A DNA stretch of 64,000 nucleotides, from positions 1,240,001 through 1,304,000 of the forward strand of contig NZ_PRDM01000001.1 of the NCBI RefSeq assembly GCF_015182285.1, read 5' to 3'. The DNA comes from Flavobacterium hungaricum (GTDB lineage: Bacteria > Bacteroidota > Bacteroidia > Flavobacteriales > Flavobacteriaceae). Each line of letters opens with the position of its first letter. Position 1 is the first letter of the stretch. A model generated the notes under the pieces. It searched no databases. It worked only from the letters and a program-made list of their open reading frames with translations, and was not told the origin of the DNA. Below, in pieces: positions 26,667-35,046 of the stretch. A program made the translations under genes and the position numbers.

Positions 26667-27085
26667 TGTCTTGTCCTAAAATAGGTTTACACAAAAGTGT
26701 AAAAAATATGTAAAGTTATTAGAAGGTAATAGTATAGGCATTAATATGACTGAAAATGGAGATCCGTTAGAAAATGCAATAGTAGAACGCGTTAATGGTA
26801 TTATAAAAGAAGAATACCTAGATTATTATAAAGTCGTTGATAAACATGAAGCCAAAGAATTATTAGATGCCGTTATTAAACTATATAATAATGAAAGACC
26901 ACATGTGAGCGTAGGCAACCTTACACCAAGTCAAGTACATCAATACAATGTAAAAAGAGAAAAATTATGGAAGAATTATTATGTAAAAAGTCCTATTATT
27001 GTAAAGCTATAATAGGACTAAAATATGGCTGTAAATTTATTTTAGGATTAAGTATAAATATGTAAACTTTTTTCAGTACGAGACA
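26667..27085 (+). mobile_element. Internally deleted IS3-family element
   Basis: Left end TGTCTTGTCCTAAAATAGGT (26667 on) and the right end (27061-27085), which in reverse complement reads TGTCTCGTACTGAAAAAAGT, form imperfect 25-bp terminal inverted repeats. Only the last part of an IS3-type DDE transposase lies between them. The element is 419 bp against about 1.2-1.5 kb for an intact IS3. No target duplication is seen at the flanks (CCG versus ATC), which suggests further rearrangement. Confidence 0.82.
26701..27012 (+). pseudogene. IS3-type transposase, C-terminal remnant
   Basis: The frame reads YVKLLEGNSIGINMTENGDP and continues LENAIVERVNGIIKEEYL to YNNERPHVSVGNLTPSQVH. This is the end of the rve integrase core with the catalytic Glu region and the NERPH...L-P signature. 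The first two thirds, including both catalytic Asp residues and orfA, are absent. Reading starts without a proper start codon. Non-functional alone. Confidence 0.85.
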
Positions 27086-27095
27086 ATCTTGCGGG

Positions 27096-27121
27096 CACGA
27101 GCGAGACGCTCTCGCTAGCGG
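27096..27121. repeat. REP-like palindrome, family A (single copy)
   Basis: CACGAGCGAGACGCTCTCGC (27096 on) is an imperfect copy of the GC-rich palindrome seen in inverted pairs at 40921-41070 and 43197-43326. It abuts the right end of the IS remnant. Confidence 0.75.
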
Positions 27122-27161
27122 TGTCTTATTCTGGAGACATAAATCTTAATTAAAGTAAAAA

Positions 27162-27587
27162 TTGAAAAAATATATACTCATAATAGTAACAGGCGCTATT
27201 TTTTTATTTTCAGTCAATTATTATTGGCAAAATAGGTATGTTGAACTTCGTCCCGTAGTTCCAAGAGAGGATTTGCATAGACCCATTTTTTTCTCCGAGA
27301 TATTTCACAATCAACTATTTAAAAACGCTAATTTAAATGAAGTTCCACGATATTATTATAAAAACATGAAGTATGTTTTAGATAGGGAATCTCAAGAATA
27401 TATTCTAAAAAATGGAGTGATTTACATTAAATATAAATATATGAATGATATGGAAATGATATGGAATTACACTACCAAGACAAGTAATTTAGACTGGTTT
27501 AAATCGCAAAGAGATATGGATAGTATAAATGGGGATATAAAAAATAAAGAAGAATTAGATAGAATTATTAAAGGGTTTCAAAAGTAA
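27162..27587 (+). CDS. Hypothetical membrane-anchored protein, 141 aa
   Basis: Starts at TTG (27162). The N-terminus KKYILIIVTGAIFLFSVNYYW is an uncleaved signal anchor, followed by a soluble domain rich in Tyr, Lys and Asn. No family recognised. The AT-rich composition and location between the IS/REP scar and an XRE gene suggest acquired DNA. It ends at the terminator at 27623. Confidence 0.6.
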   Translation: MKKYILIIVTGAIFLFSVNYYWQNRYVELRPVVPREDLHRPIFFSEIFHNQLFKNANLNEVPRYYYKNMKYVLDRESQEYILKNGVIYIKYKYMNDMEMIWNYTTKTSNLDWFKSQRDMDSINGDIKNKEELDRIIKGFQK

Positions 27588-27622
27588 TAAACCTCGCACT
27601 CATTTATATTTATAAAAAAAAA

Positions 27623-27642
27623 AGAGACTCAAAAAAGTCTCT
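27623..27642. terminator. Terminator shared by convergent genes
   Basis: AGAGACT (27623-27629) and AGTCTCT (27636-27642). On the minus strand the stem is followed by a run of ten T, so it chiefly ends the XRE gene. The same stem ends the paralogous XRE gene at 43342. Confidence 0.75.
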
Positions 27643-27673
27643 CAGTAAAATCGATATATCTTTATAAAAAAAA

Positions 27674-28078
27674 TTATTTATTTAATAACTTCTCCAAAAC
27701 CTTAATCTGTTCATCTTTAGCTTTTAAAAGTTCTAAATTCAATCTTTTAATTTCTTCTAAAGCTTCAATCCATTTTTCCATTGGATTTACATTGAAAGTC
27801 GGGTAATAGTTGTAGCCATTAGATTGGTCATTAAATGTATTAGAAATAATATTCACCGCTTGTTCTTCATCAAAATTCTGAAAAGCTTCAACAGGAATTC
27901 TCAATGAGTTTGAGATTTGTTTCAGTATATCATTTTCAATAACGTCTTTTTGCTCCAGCATCGAGATTTTCTTTTGGTTCCAGTCATCTCCCAGATCAAA
28001 AGCCAAAGCTTCTTGTTTAATGCCAAGCATTTCTCTAAAACGTTTTACGTTTCTTCCCTGATGTATTTTCTGTTCCAT
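27674..28078 (-). CDS. XRE-family HTH protein, copy 1
   Basis: 134 residues. A Cro/CI-type HTH occupies residues 1-65 (RNVKRFREMLGIKQEALAFD, then WNQKKISMLEQ). A Bacteroidota-specific continuation IPVEAFQNFDEEQAVNIISN and a coiled-coil C-terminus (IKRLNLELLKAKDEQIKVLEKLL) follow. Start placed at 28078 (MEQKIHQ); a TFI extension to 28090 exists. A close paralogue is at 43380: the first 83 residues are nearly identical while the tails diverge. Probably autoregulated through the palindrome at 28114. Function unknown; such solitary XRE genes often mark accessory regions. Confidence 0.88.
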   Translation of the reverse strand: MEQKIHQGRNVKRFREMLGIKQEALAFDLGDDWNQKKISMLEQKDVIENDILKQISNSLRIPVEAFQNFDEEQAVNIISNTFNDQSNGYNYYPTFNVNPMEKWIEALEEIKRLNLELLKAKDEQIKVLEKLLNK

Positions 28079-28113
28079 AATGAATGTCAATTTTTCTAAA
28101 AGCTCAAAGATAA

Positions 28114-28125
28114 AGCCATTTGGCT
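28114..28125. promoter_or_regulatory. Conserved palindrome upstream of XRE copy 1
   Basis: AGCCATTTGGCT lies 36 bp before the XRE start. The same block, CTCAAAGATAAAGCCATTT.GGCTAA followed by TCCTGA and TCAAAGATA, is conserved upstream of the paralogue at 43819. Conservation in non-coding DNA suggests an operator. Confidence 0.55.
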
Positions 28126-28299
28126 AAAAATCCTGATCTCAAAGATAAAAAAATATTCTTTTGAAATATTTCGTTTTGTAAGATTATTATATCTGTATTT
28201 AGAATAGTTTATCCTTTTTAAAAATTAGAATTTCACTTCAAAATTTTAAAGCACTTTGATTAAGAAAATGAATCATATTTATTCTGAAACGGAGTAAAT

Positions 28300-28480
28300 T
28301 TTTACCGCAAAGTTCGCAAAAGTTTTTTTTTGCTATTCTTATCTTTTAGTCACGCAAAGTCGCAAAGACGTTAAGTTCTGTTTAGAAAAGCGAGTCTTTT
28401 TATAAACAAAAACGCCACAGATTAACACAGGTTAATCCGTGAAAATTTGTGGAATTCGTGTTTAAATATTTTGTAGGTTA
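28300..28480. repeat. GCAAAG-type and ACAGATTAA-type intergenic repeat tract
   Basis: ACCGCAAAGTTCGCAAAAG and CACGCAAAGTCGCAAAGACG recall the element at 967-1110. They are followed by CACAGATTAACACAGGTTAA and CGTGAAAATTTGTGGAATTCG, another palindromic piece. No gene in 28126-28525. Confidence 0.55.
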
Positions 28481-28525
28481 TCGTCTTTACGTAAATTTAT
28501 TTTGTGCTCTTTGCAGAAAATCTAC

Positions 28526-29989
28526 TTAGGATCCTATTTCTTTCAGAATATGCGGGTATTTGATTGAAGTATGTAAGATCATTTCACCAAAAAGGGTATT
28601 GGCCCATGCAAACCAGGAACGGGTAAATTTGTTGACATCATCTTTGTGAAACGATTCGTGCATAAAACCAGTTCCGGCATTGGTTTTAATTAAGTTACTG
28701 ATGCAGGCTATAATTTCTTTTTCGTCAATACTGGTAATCGCTCTCAAAACAATACTCATAGGCCAGATGGTGTTTACGCCGGTGTGCGGGCCTCCAATTC
28801 CTTCTCCGGCAGTACCTTTATAAAAAAACGGATTATTGTCTGATAAAACGACTTTTCGGGTATTTAAATAAAGAGGATCGGCAGCAGAAATGGCGCCCAA
28901 GTACGGCAGTGAAAGCAAGGAAGGAACATTGGCATCATCCATCATATGAAAACTTCCGTATCCGTTTACTTCAAAAGCAATTATTTTTCCAAATTTTGGA
29001 TGCTCTATGATTCCATTTTCATTTAAACCTTTTTGTACCTGTTGCTGCAGTTCGTTGGCTTCGGCAGCCAATGCATCATCTCTTAAAGCTTTGCTGGAAA
29101 AGAGCTCCACCATATAACCCAGAATTTCGATTGCAAACATGTTGCTTGGTATCAAATAACCAAACAAAGTCGAATCGTCGCTTGGTCTAAAAGTAGAGAC
29201 AATCAGTCCGCAGGGTTTTACCGGATAACCATAACCGTTCAGCGGTACTCCGTCTGTAGCCCATGCGGTCTCGCGCATAAAGCTGTAAGGGCCGCCTTTT
29301 CCATCCATTCGCTGTTGTTCTTTAAAAGTTTTCAGAATCAGCTTCATGGCTTCTTTCCATTTATGGTCAAACATGCTGATATCGCCGGTTTCTTTCCAAT
29401 ATCCGTGGGCTAGTCGTACAGGATAACATAAGCTGTCAATTTCCCATTTTCTCTCATGAATTCCGGGTTTCATTGCCGTTATATCATTTTTCCATTCACT
29501 AACTTTAGTAAAATCTTTATAAAATGCATTAGCATAAGGATCCAGCAGTATGCATTTTGTCTGACGATTAATAACGCCTTTAATTAATTCTGCCAGTTTC
29601 GGATCTTTTTTTACAAGAGAGATGTAAGGCCAGATCTGTGCTGTACTGTCGCGCAGCCACATTGCATCTATATCGCCTGTAATTACGTAAGTGTCTGGCT
29701 TACCGTCTATAATTTCAAATTCTACAGTAGTATCAAGCGTATTTGGAAAACAGTTCTCAAAAAGCCATGCCAGCTCCGGGTTTGCGATCTGTTTTTTTAC
29801 TTTTATAATTGTATCCTCAACCGCTTTACTCGTAAATTTTCTTTCTGTAATCGGAGGTCTTTTTGAAATGAAATCTTTTAAAGGAAACTCAAAAAGATTA
29901 GAATTAAATCCAAAAACATCATTTTGGACTGCTAATAATCCGGCGGAAAAAATGCCGGCATTTTTTAAAAATTTTCGACGAGTCACCAT
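28526..29989 (-). CDS. GH125 exo-alpha-1,6-mannosidase
   Basis: 487-residue glycoside hydrolase of family 125, metal-independent inverting exo-alpha-1,6-mannosidases acting on mannan or N-glycan fragments. Family stretches are DAMWLRDSTAQIWPY, HERKWEIDSLCYPVRLAHGYW, STFRPSDDSTLFGYLIPSN, MMDDANVPSLLSLPYLG and GTGFMHESFHKDD followed by FTRSWFAWANTLFGEMI. The N-terminus RRKFLKNAGIFSAG is Tat-like with a twin arginine. The length is normal. Divergent from the LacI gene, 418 bp away, so it is probably part of the same regulon as the SusC/SusD pair. Confidence 0.94.
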   Translation of the reverse strand: MVTRRKFLKNAGIFSAGLLAVQNDVFGFNSNLFEFPLKDFISKRPPITERKFTSKAVEDTIIKVKKQIANPELAWLFENCFPNTLDTTVEFEIIDGKPDTYVITGDIDAMWLRDSTAQIWPYISLVKKDPKLAELIKGVINRQTKCILLDPYANAFYKDFTKVSEWKNDITAMKPGIHERKWEIDSLCYPVRLAHGYWKETGDISMFDHKWKEAMKLILKTFKEQQRMDGKGGPYSFMRETAWATDGVPLNGYGYPVKPCGLIVSTFRPSDDSTLFGYLIPSNMFAIEILGYMVELFSSKALRDDALAAEANELQQQVQKGLNENGIIEHPKFGKIIAFEVNGYGSFHMMDDANVPSLLSLPYLGAISAADPLYLNTRKVVLSDNNPFFYKGTAGEGIGGPHTGVNTIWPMSIVLRAITSIDEKEIIACISNLIKTNAGTGFMHESFHKDDVNKFTRSWFAWANTLFGEMILHTSIKYPHILKEIGS

Positions 29990-30340
29990 ATTTTTTTTGT
30001 AAAAGTTTGAAATTAGACTGAAAAGTAGTTCAAAAACATAAATTAACGACTTTTTTTATTGGAGTTGATGAGTTTTAGATGAATAACAATTTTAAAACCA
30101 TGAACAACATTTTACATCTGCTTAATGTCAAAATTTGTGCTGAAATACACTCGTTTTTACTGGGTTTTGTTAAAATATTTTAGAGTCTTAAAAATGTTAA
30201 TTTATGCTTTTTTTATGAAAATTTTTCTTCTTCTTAAAATGAATTAATGTCAGTAATTATAAGGTTTAAGAGATAAATATTGAATTTTAAAGTTAAAAAT
30301 GAATATTTTTTGTAGATGAAATTTTATTAAATCGTTTTTG

Positions 30341-30365
30341 TAAATCGATTTAATATATATATTTG
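30341..30365 (+). promoter_or_regulatory. LacI-type operator and -7 box upstream of lacI-like gene
   Basis: The 12-bp palindrome TAAATCGATTTA (30341-30352) is followed by TATATTTG (30358-30365), a TAnnTTTG -7 box. A half-like TTAAATCGTTTT lies at 30328-30339. The operator would block the -33/-7 spacer, implying autoregulation. The same palindrome occurs twice at 31443-31467. The rest of 29990-30407 is AT-rich without a gene. Confidence 0.8.
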
Positions 30366-30407
30366 TTTAACAAAATTTACTTGATTTTAATATAAAATTA
30401 ACAATTT

Positions 30408-31418
30408 GTGAAAAGGATAACTATAAAGGATATCGCAAAAGCCGCAGATGTTTCTGTTACTACTGTTTCGTTTGTTCTTAACAAAAAAGGAGAGAGCAAA
30501 GGAATCAGCCGAGAAGTAATAGAAAAAGTTATTAAAGTAAGTGAAGAAATGAAGTTTAAGCCCAATATGATTGCCAGCAGTCTGCGTACCGGCAAAACAA
30601 GATCTATAGGGCTTATTGTTGAAGATATTTCGAATCCTTTTTTTTCAGATTTGGCAAGAATTATCGAAAGAGAGGCTGCAGCATTAAAATACAGAGTTTT
30701 TTATTGCAGTACCGAAGGTGACGACCAACGTGCAGAAGATCTTGTGCAAAGCTTACTGCAGGCTAATGTAGATGGATTTATTGTAACTCCTACCGAGAAG
30801 ATGAGAGATGTAATAGATCATTTAGCAGCATTAAAATGCCCTGTCGTTCTGGCCGACAGTTATTTTGAAGATCAAGAAGTGAGTCACGTTGTTTTGGATA
30901 ATTATGAAGGAGCTCAGGCAGCAGTGGAATACTTGTTAGAAAATGGATTTACCAAAATTGCTTTTATAACCAATTATTCGCAGTTAATTCAAATGAATTT
31001 AAGAAAGCAGGGGTATAGTAAAGCATTACAGACCGCTGGTTTTTATGATGAATCCAGAATTCTTGACATGGATTATCATTTAAGCGAAGCAAATCGTATT
31101 GAGACAATCAGTACATTTTTAATACATAAACCAGAAATCGAAGCGGTTCTCTTTGGAGCCAATTATTTACTGCTCGCCGGTCTGCAGTCTTTTAGGAATC
31201 TCGGGCTTAAAATTCCGACTGATAAGGCAGTAATCAGCTTTGATGATCACGATAGTTTTAGGCTTCATTCGCCTCCAATAACCGTTTTAGCGCAGCCCAT
31301 AGAAGAGATTGGAAAAACGGCGGTTGGATTATTAATGGAACAGATGGTCAGCATTGATGACTTTAAGGCCGTCCGGGAAAAGAAGAAAGGACGCCTTATT
31401 ATTAGAGAATCTGTTTAA
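30408..31418 (+). CDS. LacI-family transcriptional regulator
   Basis: 336 residues from a GTG start. The N-terminal HTH is ITIKDIAKAADVSVTTVSFV, followed by the hinge helix NMIASSLRTGKT, and the periplasmic-binding-like effector domain begins with SIGLIVEDISNPFFSDLARI. It ends with SPPITVLAQPIEEIGKTAV, the normal LacI C-terminal subdomain pattern. It should repress or activate the adjacent glycan-use genes in response to a sugar, plausibly a mannose-containing ligand given GH125; the ligand is inference. Operators flank the gene on both sides. Confidence 0.94.
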   Translation: MKRITIKDIAKAADVSVTTVSFVLNKKGESKGISREVIEKVIKVSEEMKFKPNMIASSLRTGKTRSIGLIVEDISNPFFSDLARIIEREAAALKYRVFYCSTEGDDQRAEDLVQSLLQANVDGFIVTPTEKMRDVIDHLAALKCPVVLADSYFEDQEVSHVVLDNYEGAQAAVEYLLENGFTKIAFITNYSQLIQMNLRKQGYSKALQTAGFYDESRILDMDYHLSEANRIETISTFLIHKPEIEAVLFGANYLLLAGLQSFRNLGLKIPTDKAVISFDDHDSFRLHSPPITVLAQPIEEIGKTAVGLLMEQMVSIDDFKAVREKKKGRLIIRESV

Positions 31419-31442
31419 ATAAGTTTTTTTTAATGCAATTAC

Positions 31443-31467
31443 TAAATCGATTTATTAAATCGATTTA
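31443..31467. promoter_or_regulatory. Tandem LacI-type operators upstream of the SusC gene
   Basis: Two perfect copies of TAAATCGATTTA (31443-31454 and 31456-31467), centres 13 bp apart, between lacI and susC. They are identical to the copy at 30341. The close spacing would put two dimers on nearly the same face of the helix. Confidence 0.85.
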
Positions 31468-31607
31468 GCACCCTTTTACATGCCAATTTTTAACGTATTA
31501 ACCACCAATAAAAACAACTGCTTATGAAAAAAAATTAGAGAATTAGAGACACAGCATCAGATGATTACAATTTCTAATGGAGGAAAAGTAATTTGAAATT
31601 GCAGACT

Positions 31608-31630
31608 ATTCTTCTGTGGAGCAGAAGAAT
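31608..31630 (+). promoter_or_regulatory. Leader hairpin upstream of the SusC gene
   Basis: ATTCTTCTG (31608-31616) and CAGAAGAAT (31622-31630) pair perfectly around a 5-nt loop, 49 bp before the SusC start. There is no T-run, so it is more likely an mRNA-stability or translation-control element than a terminator. Confidence 0.5.
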
Positions 31631-31679
31631 TTCTAAAAGTTAATGACCAAACAACCAATTCCAATCAAACCAAATTAAT

Positions 31680-34600
31680 ATGAAAAAATTGTTATACGAA
31701 GTACTGTTAGTTTTTCTAGCGGTACTGTGCTTTCAAGAAACACATGCTCAAAACAATGCTATTTCGGGTGTAATTACAGATAATGCCGGTATTCCTGTGC
31801 CGTATGTGAATGTTAAAGAAAAAGGAACAAAGCAAGAAGTTACCACAGACGAAAATGGAGTTTTTAAAATAGCAGTACAACCCGGAGCGACCTTAATCAT
31901 CAGCGCAATTGGTTTTAAGACTGTAGAATTAAAAGCGAAACAAGGAATCGAAATAAAATTAGGGACAGACACCAATGAGCTAGAAGGGCTTACGGTTACG
32001 GCATTAGGACAGACTAAAAAAAATAAATCGATTGGTTATGCCACAAGTATTATAAAATCGGATGCGATAACAAAAACAGCTTCACCGACAATTGCCAATT
32101 CTTTATATGGTAAAGCACCTGGTGTGCGTATTTCTTCGACTCCAGGAGGGGCAGGAGCAATTAATATTCAGATTCGTGGAATAAATTCGATTACTGGTAG
32201 AAACCAGCCGCTTATTATTCTAGATGGTGTGCCTATTCGTGATAATGAGATTAAAAACAATGATTATTGGAATGCACCTCGTGTAAAAAGTAATGGACTT
32301 GCTGATATTAATCCTGAAGATATTGAAAATATTTCGATTTTAAAAGGAGCTTCAGCCGCAGCATTATACGGCTCTGAAGCCGTAAATGGAGTAGTTTTGA
32401 TTACTTCTAAATCGGGCAGAGGGAAAAAAGGATTAGGTGTTGACTTCAGTACGAGTTATTCGGGTAATCAAATCGCATATATGCCAAGATTTCAGTATGA
32501 AAGAGGTCCAGGCTGGACCAATGCCAATTATTCGACCGGATATTTAGCACCAGACGGTTTTGAACGTTATGATACAGATGGAGACGGAATACGTGAGACC
32601 AGAGGGGTTTCTGCGAGTACAAACAATTTTGGGCCATGGTTTGACGGACAGCCAGTGATGTCGTGGGATGGAGTAGTTCGTCCGTATAGTCCTCAAAGAG
32701 ATGGATATAAAAATTTATTCCAAAATGCTTGGGATGCCACAACGAACATCGCGCTTACCAATAATACTGAAAACAGCAATATTCGTTTTTCTTATACACA
32801 TATTGAATCTGAAGGATTAAGTATGGGCAACAATAACAAAAAGAATACTTTTAATTTGAATACCTCATTTAAAACGGGTAAATTAAAAACAGATGTTATT
32901 GTGAGTTACATGAATCAGAAAGTGCATAATCGCAGCTTAGCAATGGATCGTCTGGTAAATAACTTTACCGGAATGTTGAGTCCATTTGATAACGGGGACT
33001 GGTACAAAGAAAAATACAAAACTAGTTTAGGATATAAATTCGTTACAGGGCTGCAGGGAGTAAGCTTAACTCCAAATGAAAACATTATCCGTAATGGTTT
33101 CAAAACGGATATTGGTGATTATTTTTGGAACACCAATGCGAAACAACAGGATGAGATTACCAACCGTTTGATTGCAAGTGTTACAGAAACTCTTTCGATT
33201 ACCAGCGATTTAGCCTTGCGAGGTCGTATTTCGACAGATTTAACTTCCGTTAATATAGAAAATAAAAATCCGGTAGAAATTCCTTTGGTTTACCAATTTG
33301 GCGGAGACGGAGATGTTTCGGGATCTTTTATGATGGAATCTAATGACTATAATATTTTGTATGGTGATTTATTATTGACTTACAATAAAAAAATAAATGA
33401 TTCTTTTGGCGTTAATGCTGTTGTTGGTTATTCTGGTACACAGGAAACGGCTAATACTTTGACGCGTTCTACAAATCGAGGTTTAAGTGTTGAAGGATGG
33501 TACGATATGAAGTCGTCTATAGGTATTGCGACAAGTAATTCTACCAGATACAAAATGATTAAAGATGCTGTTTTTGGAACATTGAGCGGGAGCTTCAAAA
33601 ACTATTTATTTATTGAAGGAACTATTAGAAGAGACCGTACTTCTACAATGAATCCAAACAATAATGCCTTTACTTACCCATCTGTAAATACAAGTTTTGT
33701 ATTGTCTGATGCGGTGAAGCTGCCAGAGTTTATTAGTTATGCAAAAATGCGAGGTTCATGGGGTATCGTGGGGAATTATCCAGATCGTTACAGAGCTAAC
33801 GTTGCATTTGTTCAAAATACTTTGGGAACTCAGGGAACATTAAGTCCAGTTTTAATTACAAATTCTCAAGATCAATATGGAAATGAGGGTATAAAACCTG
33901 AAATGAAAAATGAGTATGAACTTGGTTTTGAAACTAAATTTTTTAATAGAAGATTAGGATTAGATTTCTCTTATTACAATGCTAAAATTAAAGATCAAAT
34001 TCTTGATTTAACTCTTGCACCAACTACGGGAGCAAGTAAAATATTAGCTAATGTTGGAGAGTTAAGCAATAAAGGATTTGAAGTGGCTTTGACAGGATCT
34101 CCTTTTAGAACAGAAACATTTTCATGGGACGTGACCTTAAATTGGGCTAAAAACGAAAACAAAGTTTTAAAATTAGCGAATGGTGCCACTGAATTATTAC
34201 ATCAAGATTATGATGGATCTGCGGCTCAATTAAAATCTGTTGTAGGGCAGCCAATGGGAGGAATTTATGCACACCCTGTTAAAACAGATGCAAATGGCAA
34301 TAAATTGGTAGATTCTGACGGTTATTATATGATTGATGGCGATAAATGGGAAAAATACGGAACAGCTACACCAAAAGGTGTGGGAGGTTTAATAAACTCA
34401 TTTACCTATAAAAGCGTAACATTAGATGTAAATATCGATTATTCTTATGGAGGTTATTTGATGCCTACTGGAGTTAGCTGGATGACATCAAGAGGATTAA
34501 CGGAAGAGTCACTAAATTATAGTACTAATGATCGCGGCGGTTTAACCTATTATATGGATGGCGGTAAAGGAGTTCAGGTTCCTAACAGCGCTACAACAGG

Positions 34601-35015
34601 ACCTGGCGGGCAGACATTATACCGCGATGGTATGCTGATGGATGGTTTAGCTCCAGACGGTACACCAAATACAAATGTGATCTCTCAGGCAGGATATTAT
34701 AATATGACTTACAACTGGGGAGGCCCGCAATACAGCAGCTCACGTTACGAATTGTACATTCAAAAAAATAACTATGTTAAATTGAGAGAAGTTTCTCTTG
34801 CGTTTAATGTGCCGTCTTCATACGCTAGTAAAATTGGCGCAACTAAATTGACTTTTTCTGTTTTTGGGCGTAATTTATTTTATCTCTACAGAACAATTAA
34901 AGATATGGATTCTGAAGCAACTACATCGGGATCAAGATGGTCTGAAAACGTAAACAATGCTGGATTAGCGCCATCAACTAGAAGTTATGGTGTAATGCTG
35001 AGAGCATCTTTCTAA
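31680..35015 (+). CDS. SusC/RagA-type TonB-dependent outer-membrane transporter
   Basis: 1111 residues. The signal peptide ends at THAQ. A carboxypeptidase-regulatory-like domain follows (NAISGVITDNAGIPVPYVNV...). The plug then starts near residue 120, with IQIRGINSITGRNQPLIILD and the SusC-type DGVPI. The ADINPEDIENISILKGASAAALYGS segment (in parts) is diagnostic for the family. The rest is a 22-strand barrel ending in Phe (VMLRASF). It imports oligosaccharides with the SusD lipoprotein encoded 31 bp downstream, driven by TonB. Control by the LacI protein through the tandem operators is likely. The substrate is probably an alpha-mannoside, from GH125 context only. Confidence 0.96.
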   Translation: MKKLLYEVLLVFLAVLCFQETHAQNNAISGVITDNAGIPVPYVNVKEKGTKQEVTTDENGVFKIAVQPGATLIISAIGFKTVELKAKQGIEIKLGTDTNELEGLTVTALGQTKKNKSIGYATSIIKSDAITKTASPTIANSLYGKAPGVRISSTPGGAGAINIQIRGINSITGRNQPLIILDGVPIRDNEIKNNDYWNAPRVKSNGLADINPEDIENISILKGASAAALYGSEAVNGVVLITSKSGRGKKGLGVDFSTSYSGNQIAYMPRFQYERGPGWTNANYSTGYLAPDGFERYDTDGDGIRETRGVSASTNNFGPWFDGQPVMSWDGVVRPYSPQRDGYKNLFQNAWDATTNIALTNNTENSNIRFSYTHIESEGLSMGNNNKKNTFNLNTSFKTGKLKTDVIVSYMNQKVHNRSLAMDRLVNNFTGMLSPFDNGDWYKEKYKTSLGYKFVTGLQGVSLTPNENIIRNGFKTDIGDYFWNTNAKQQDEITNRLIASVTETLSITSDLALRGRISTDLTSVNIENKNPVEIPLVYQFGGDGDVSGSFMMESNDYNILYGDLLLTYNKKINDSFGVNAVVGYSGTQETANTLTRSTNRGLSVEGWYDMKSSIGIATSNSTRYKMIKDAVFGTLSGSFKNYLFIEGTIRRDRTSTMNPNNNAFTYPSVNTSFVLSDAVKLPEFISYAKMRGSWGIVGNYPDRYRANVAFVQNTLGTQGTLSPVLITNSQDQYGNEGIKPEMKNEYELGFETKFFNRRLGLDFSYYNAKIKDQILDLTLAPTTGASKILANVGELSNKGFEVALTGSPFRTETFSWDVTLNWAKNENKVLKLANGATELLHQDYDGSAAQLKSVVGQPMGGIYAHPVKTDANGNKLVDSDGYYMIDGDKWEKYGTATPKGVGGLINSFTYKSVTLDVNIDYSYGGYLMPTGVSWMTSRGLTEESLNYSTNDRGGLTYYMDGGKGVQVPNSATTGPGGQTLYRDGMLMDGLAPDGTPNTNVISQAGYYNMTYNWGGPQYSSSRYELYIQKNNYVKLREVSLAFNVPSSYASKIGATKLTFSVFGRNLFYLYRTIKDMDSEATTSGSRWSENVNNAGLAPSTRSYGVMLRASF

Positions 35016-35046
35016 TTTGATAAATTATAATTTAAAAATAGACAAC

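Noticed and set aside
26746..27012. Complete transposase gene of 88 codons
   Set aside because: The sequence is only the end of an IS3-type integrase domain lacking the first two catalytic residues, so it is listed as a remnant.
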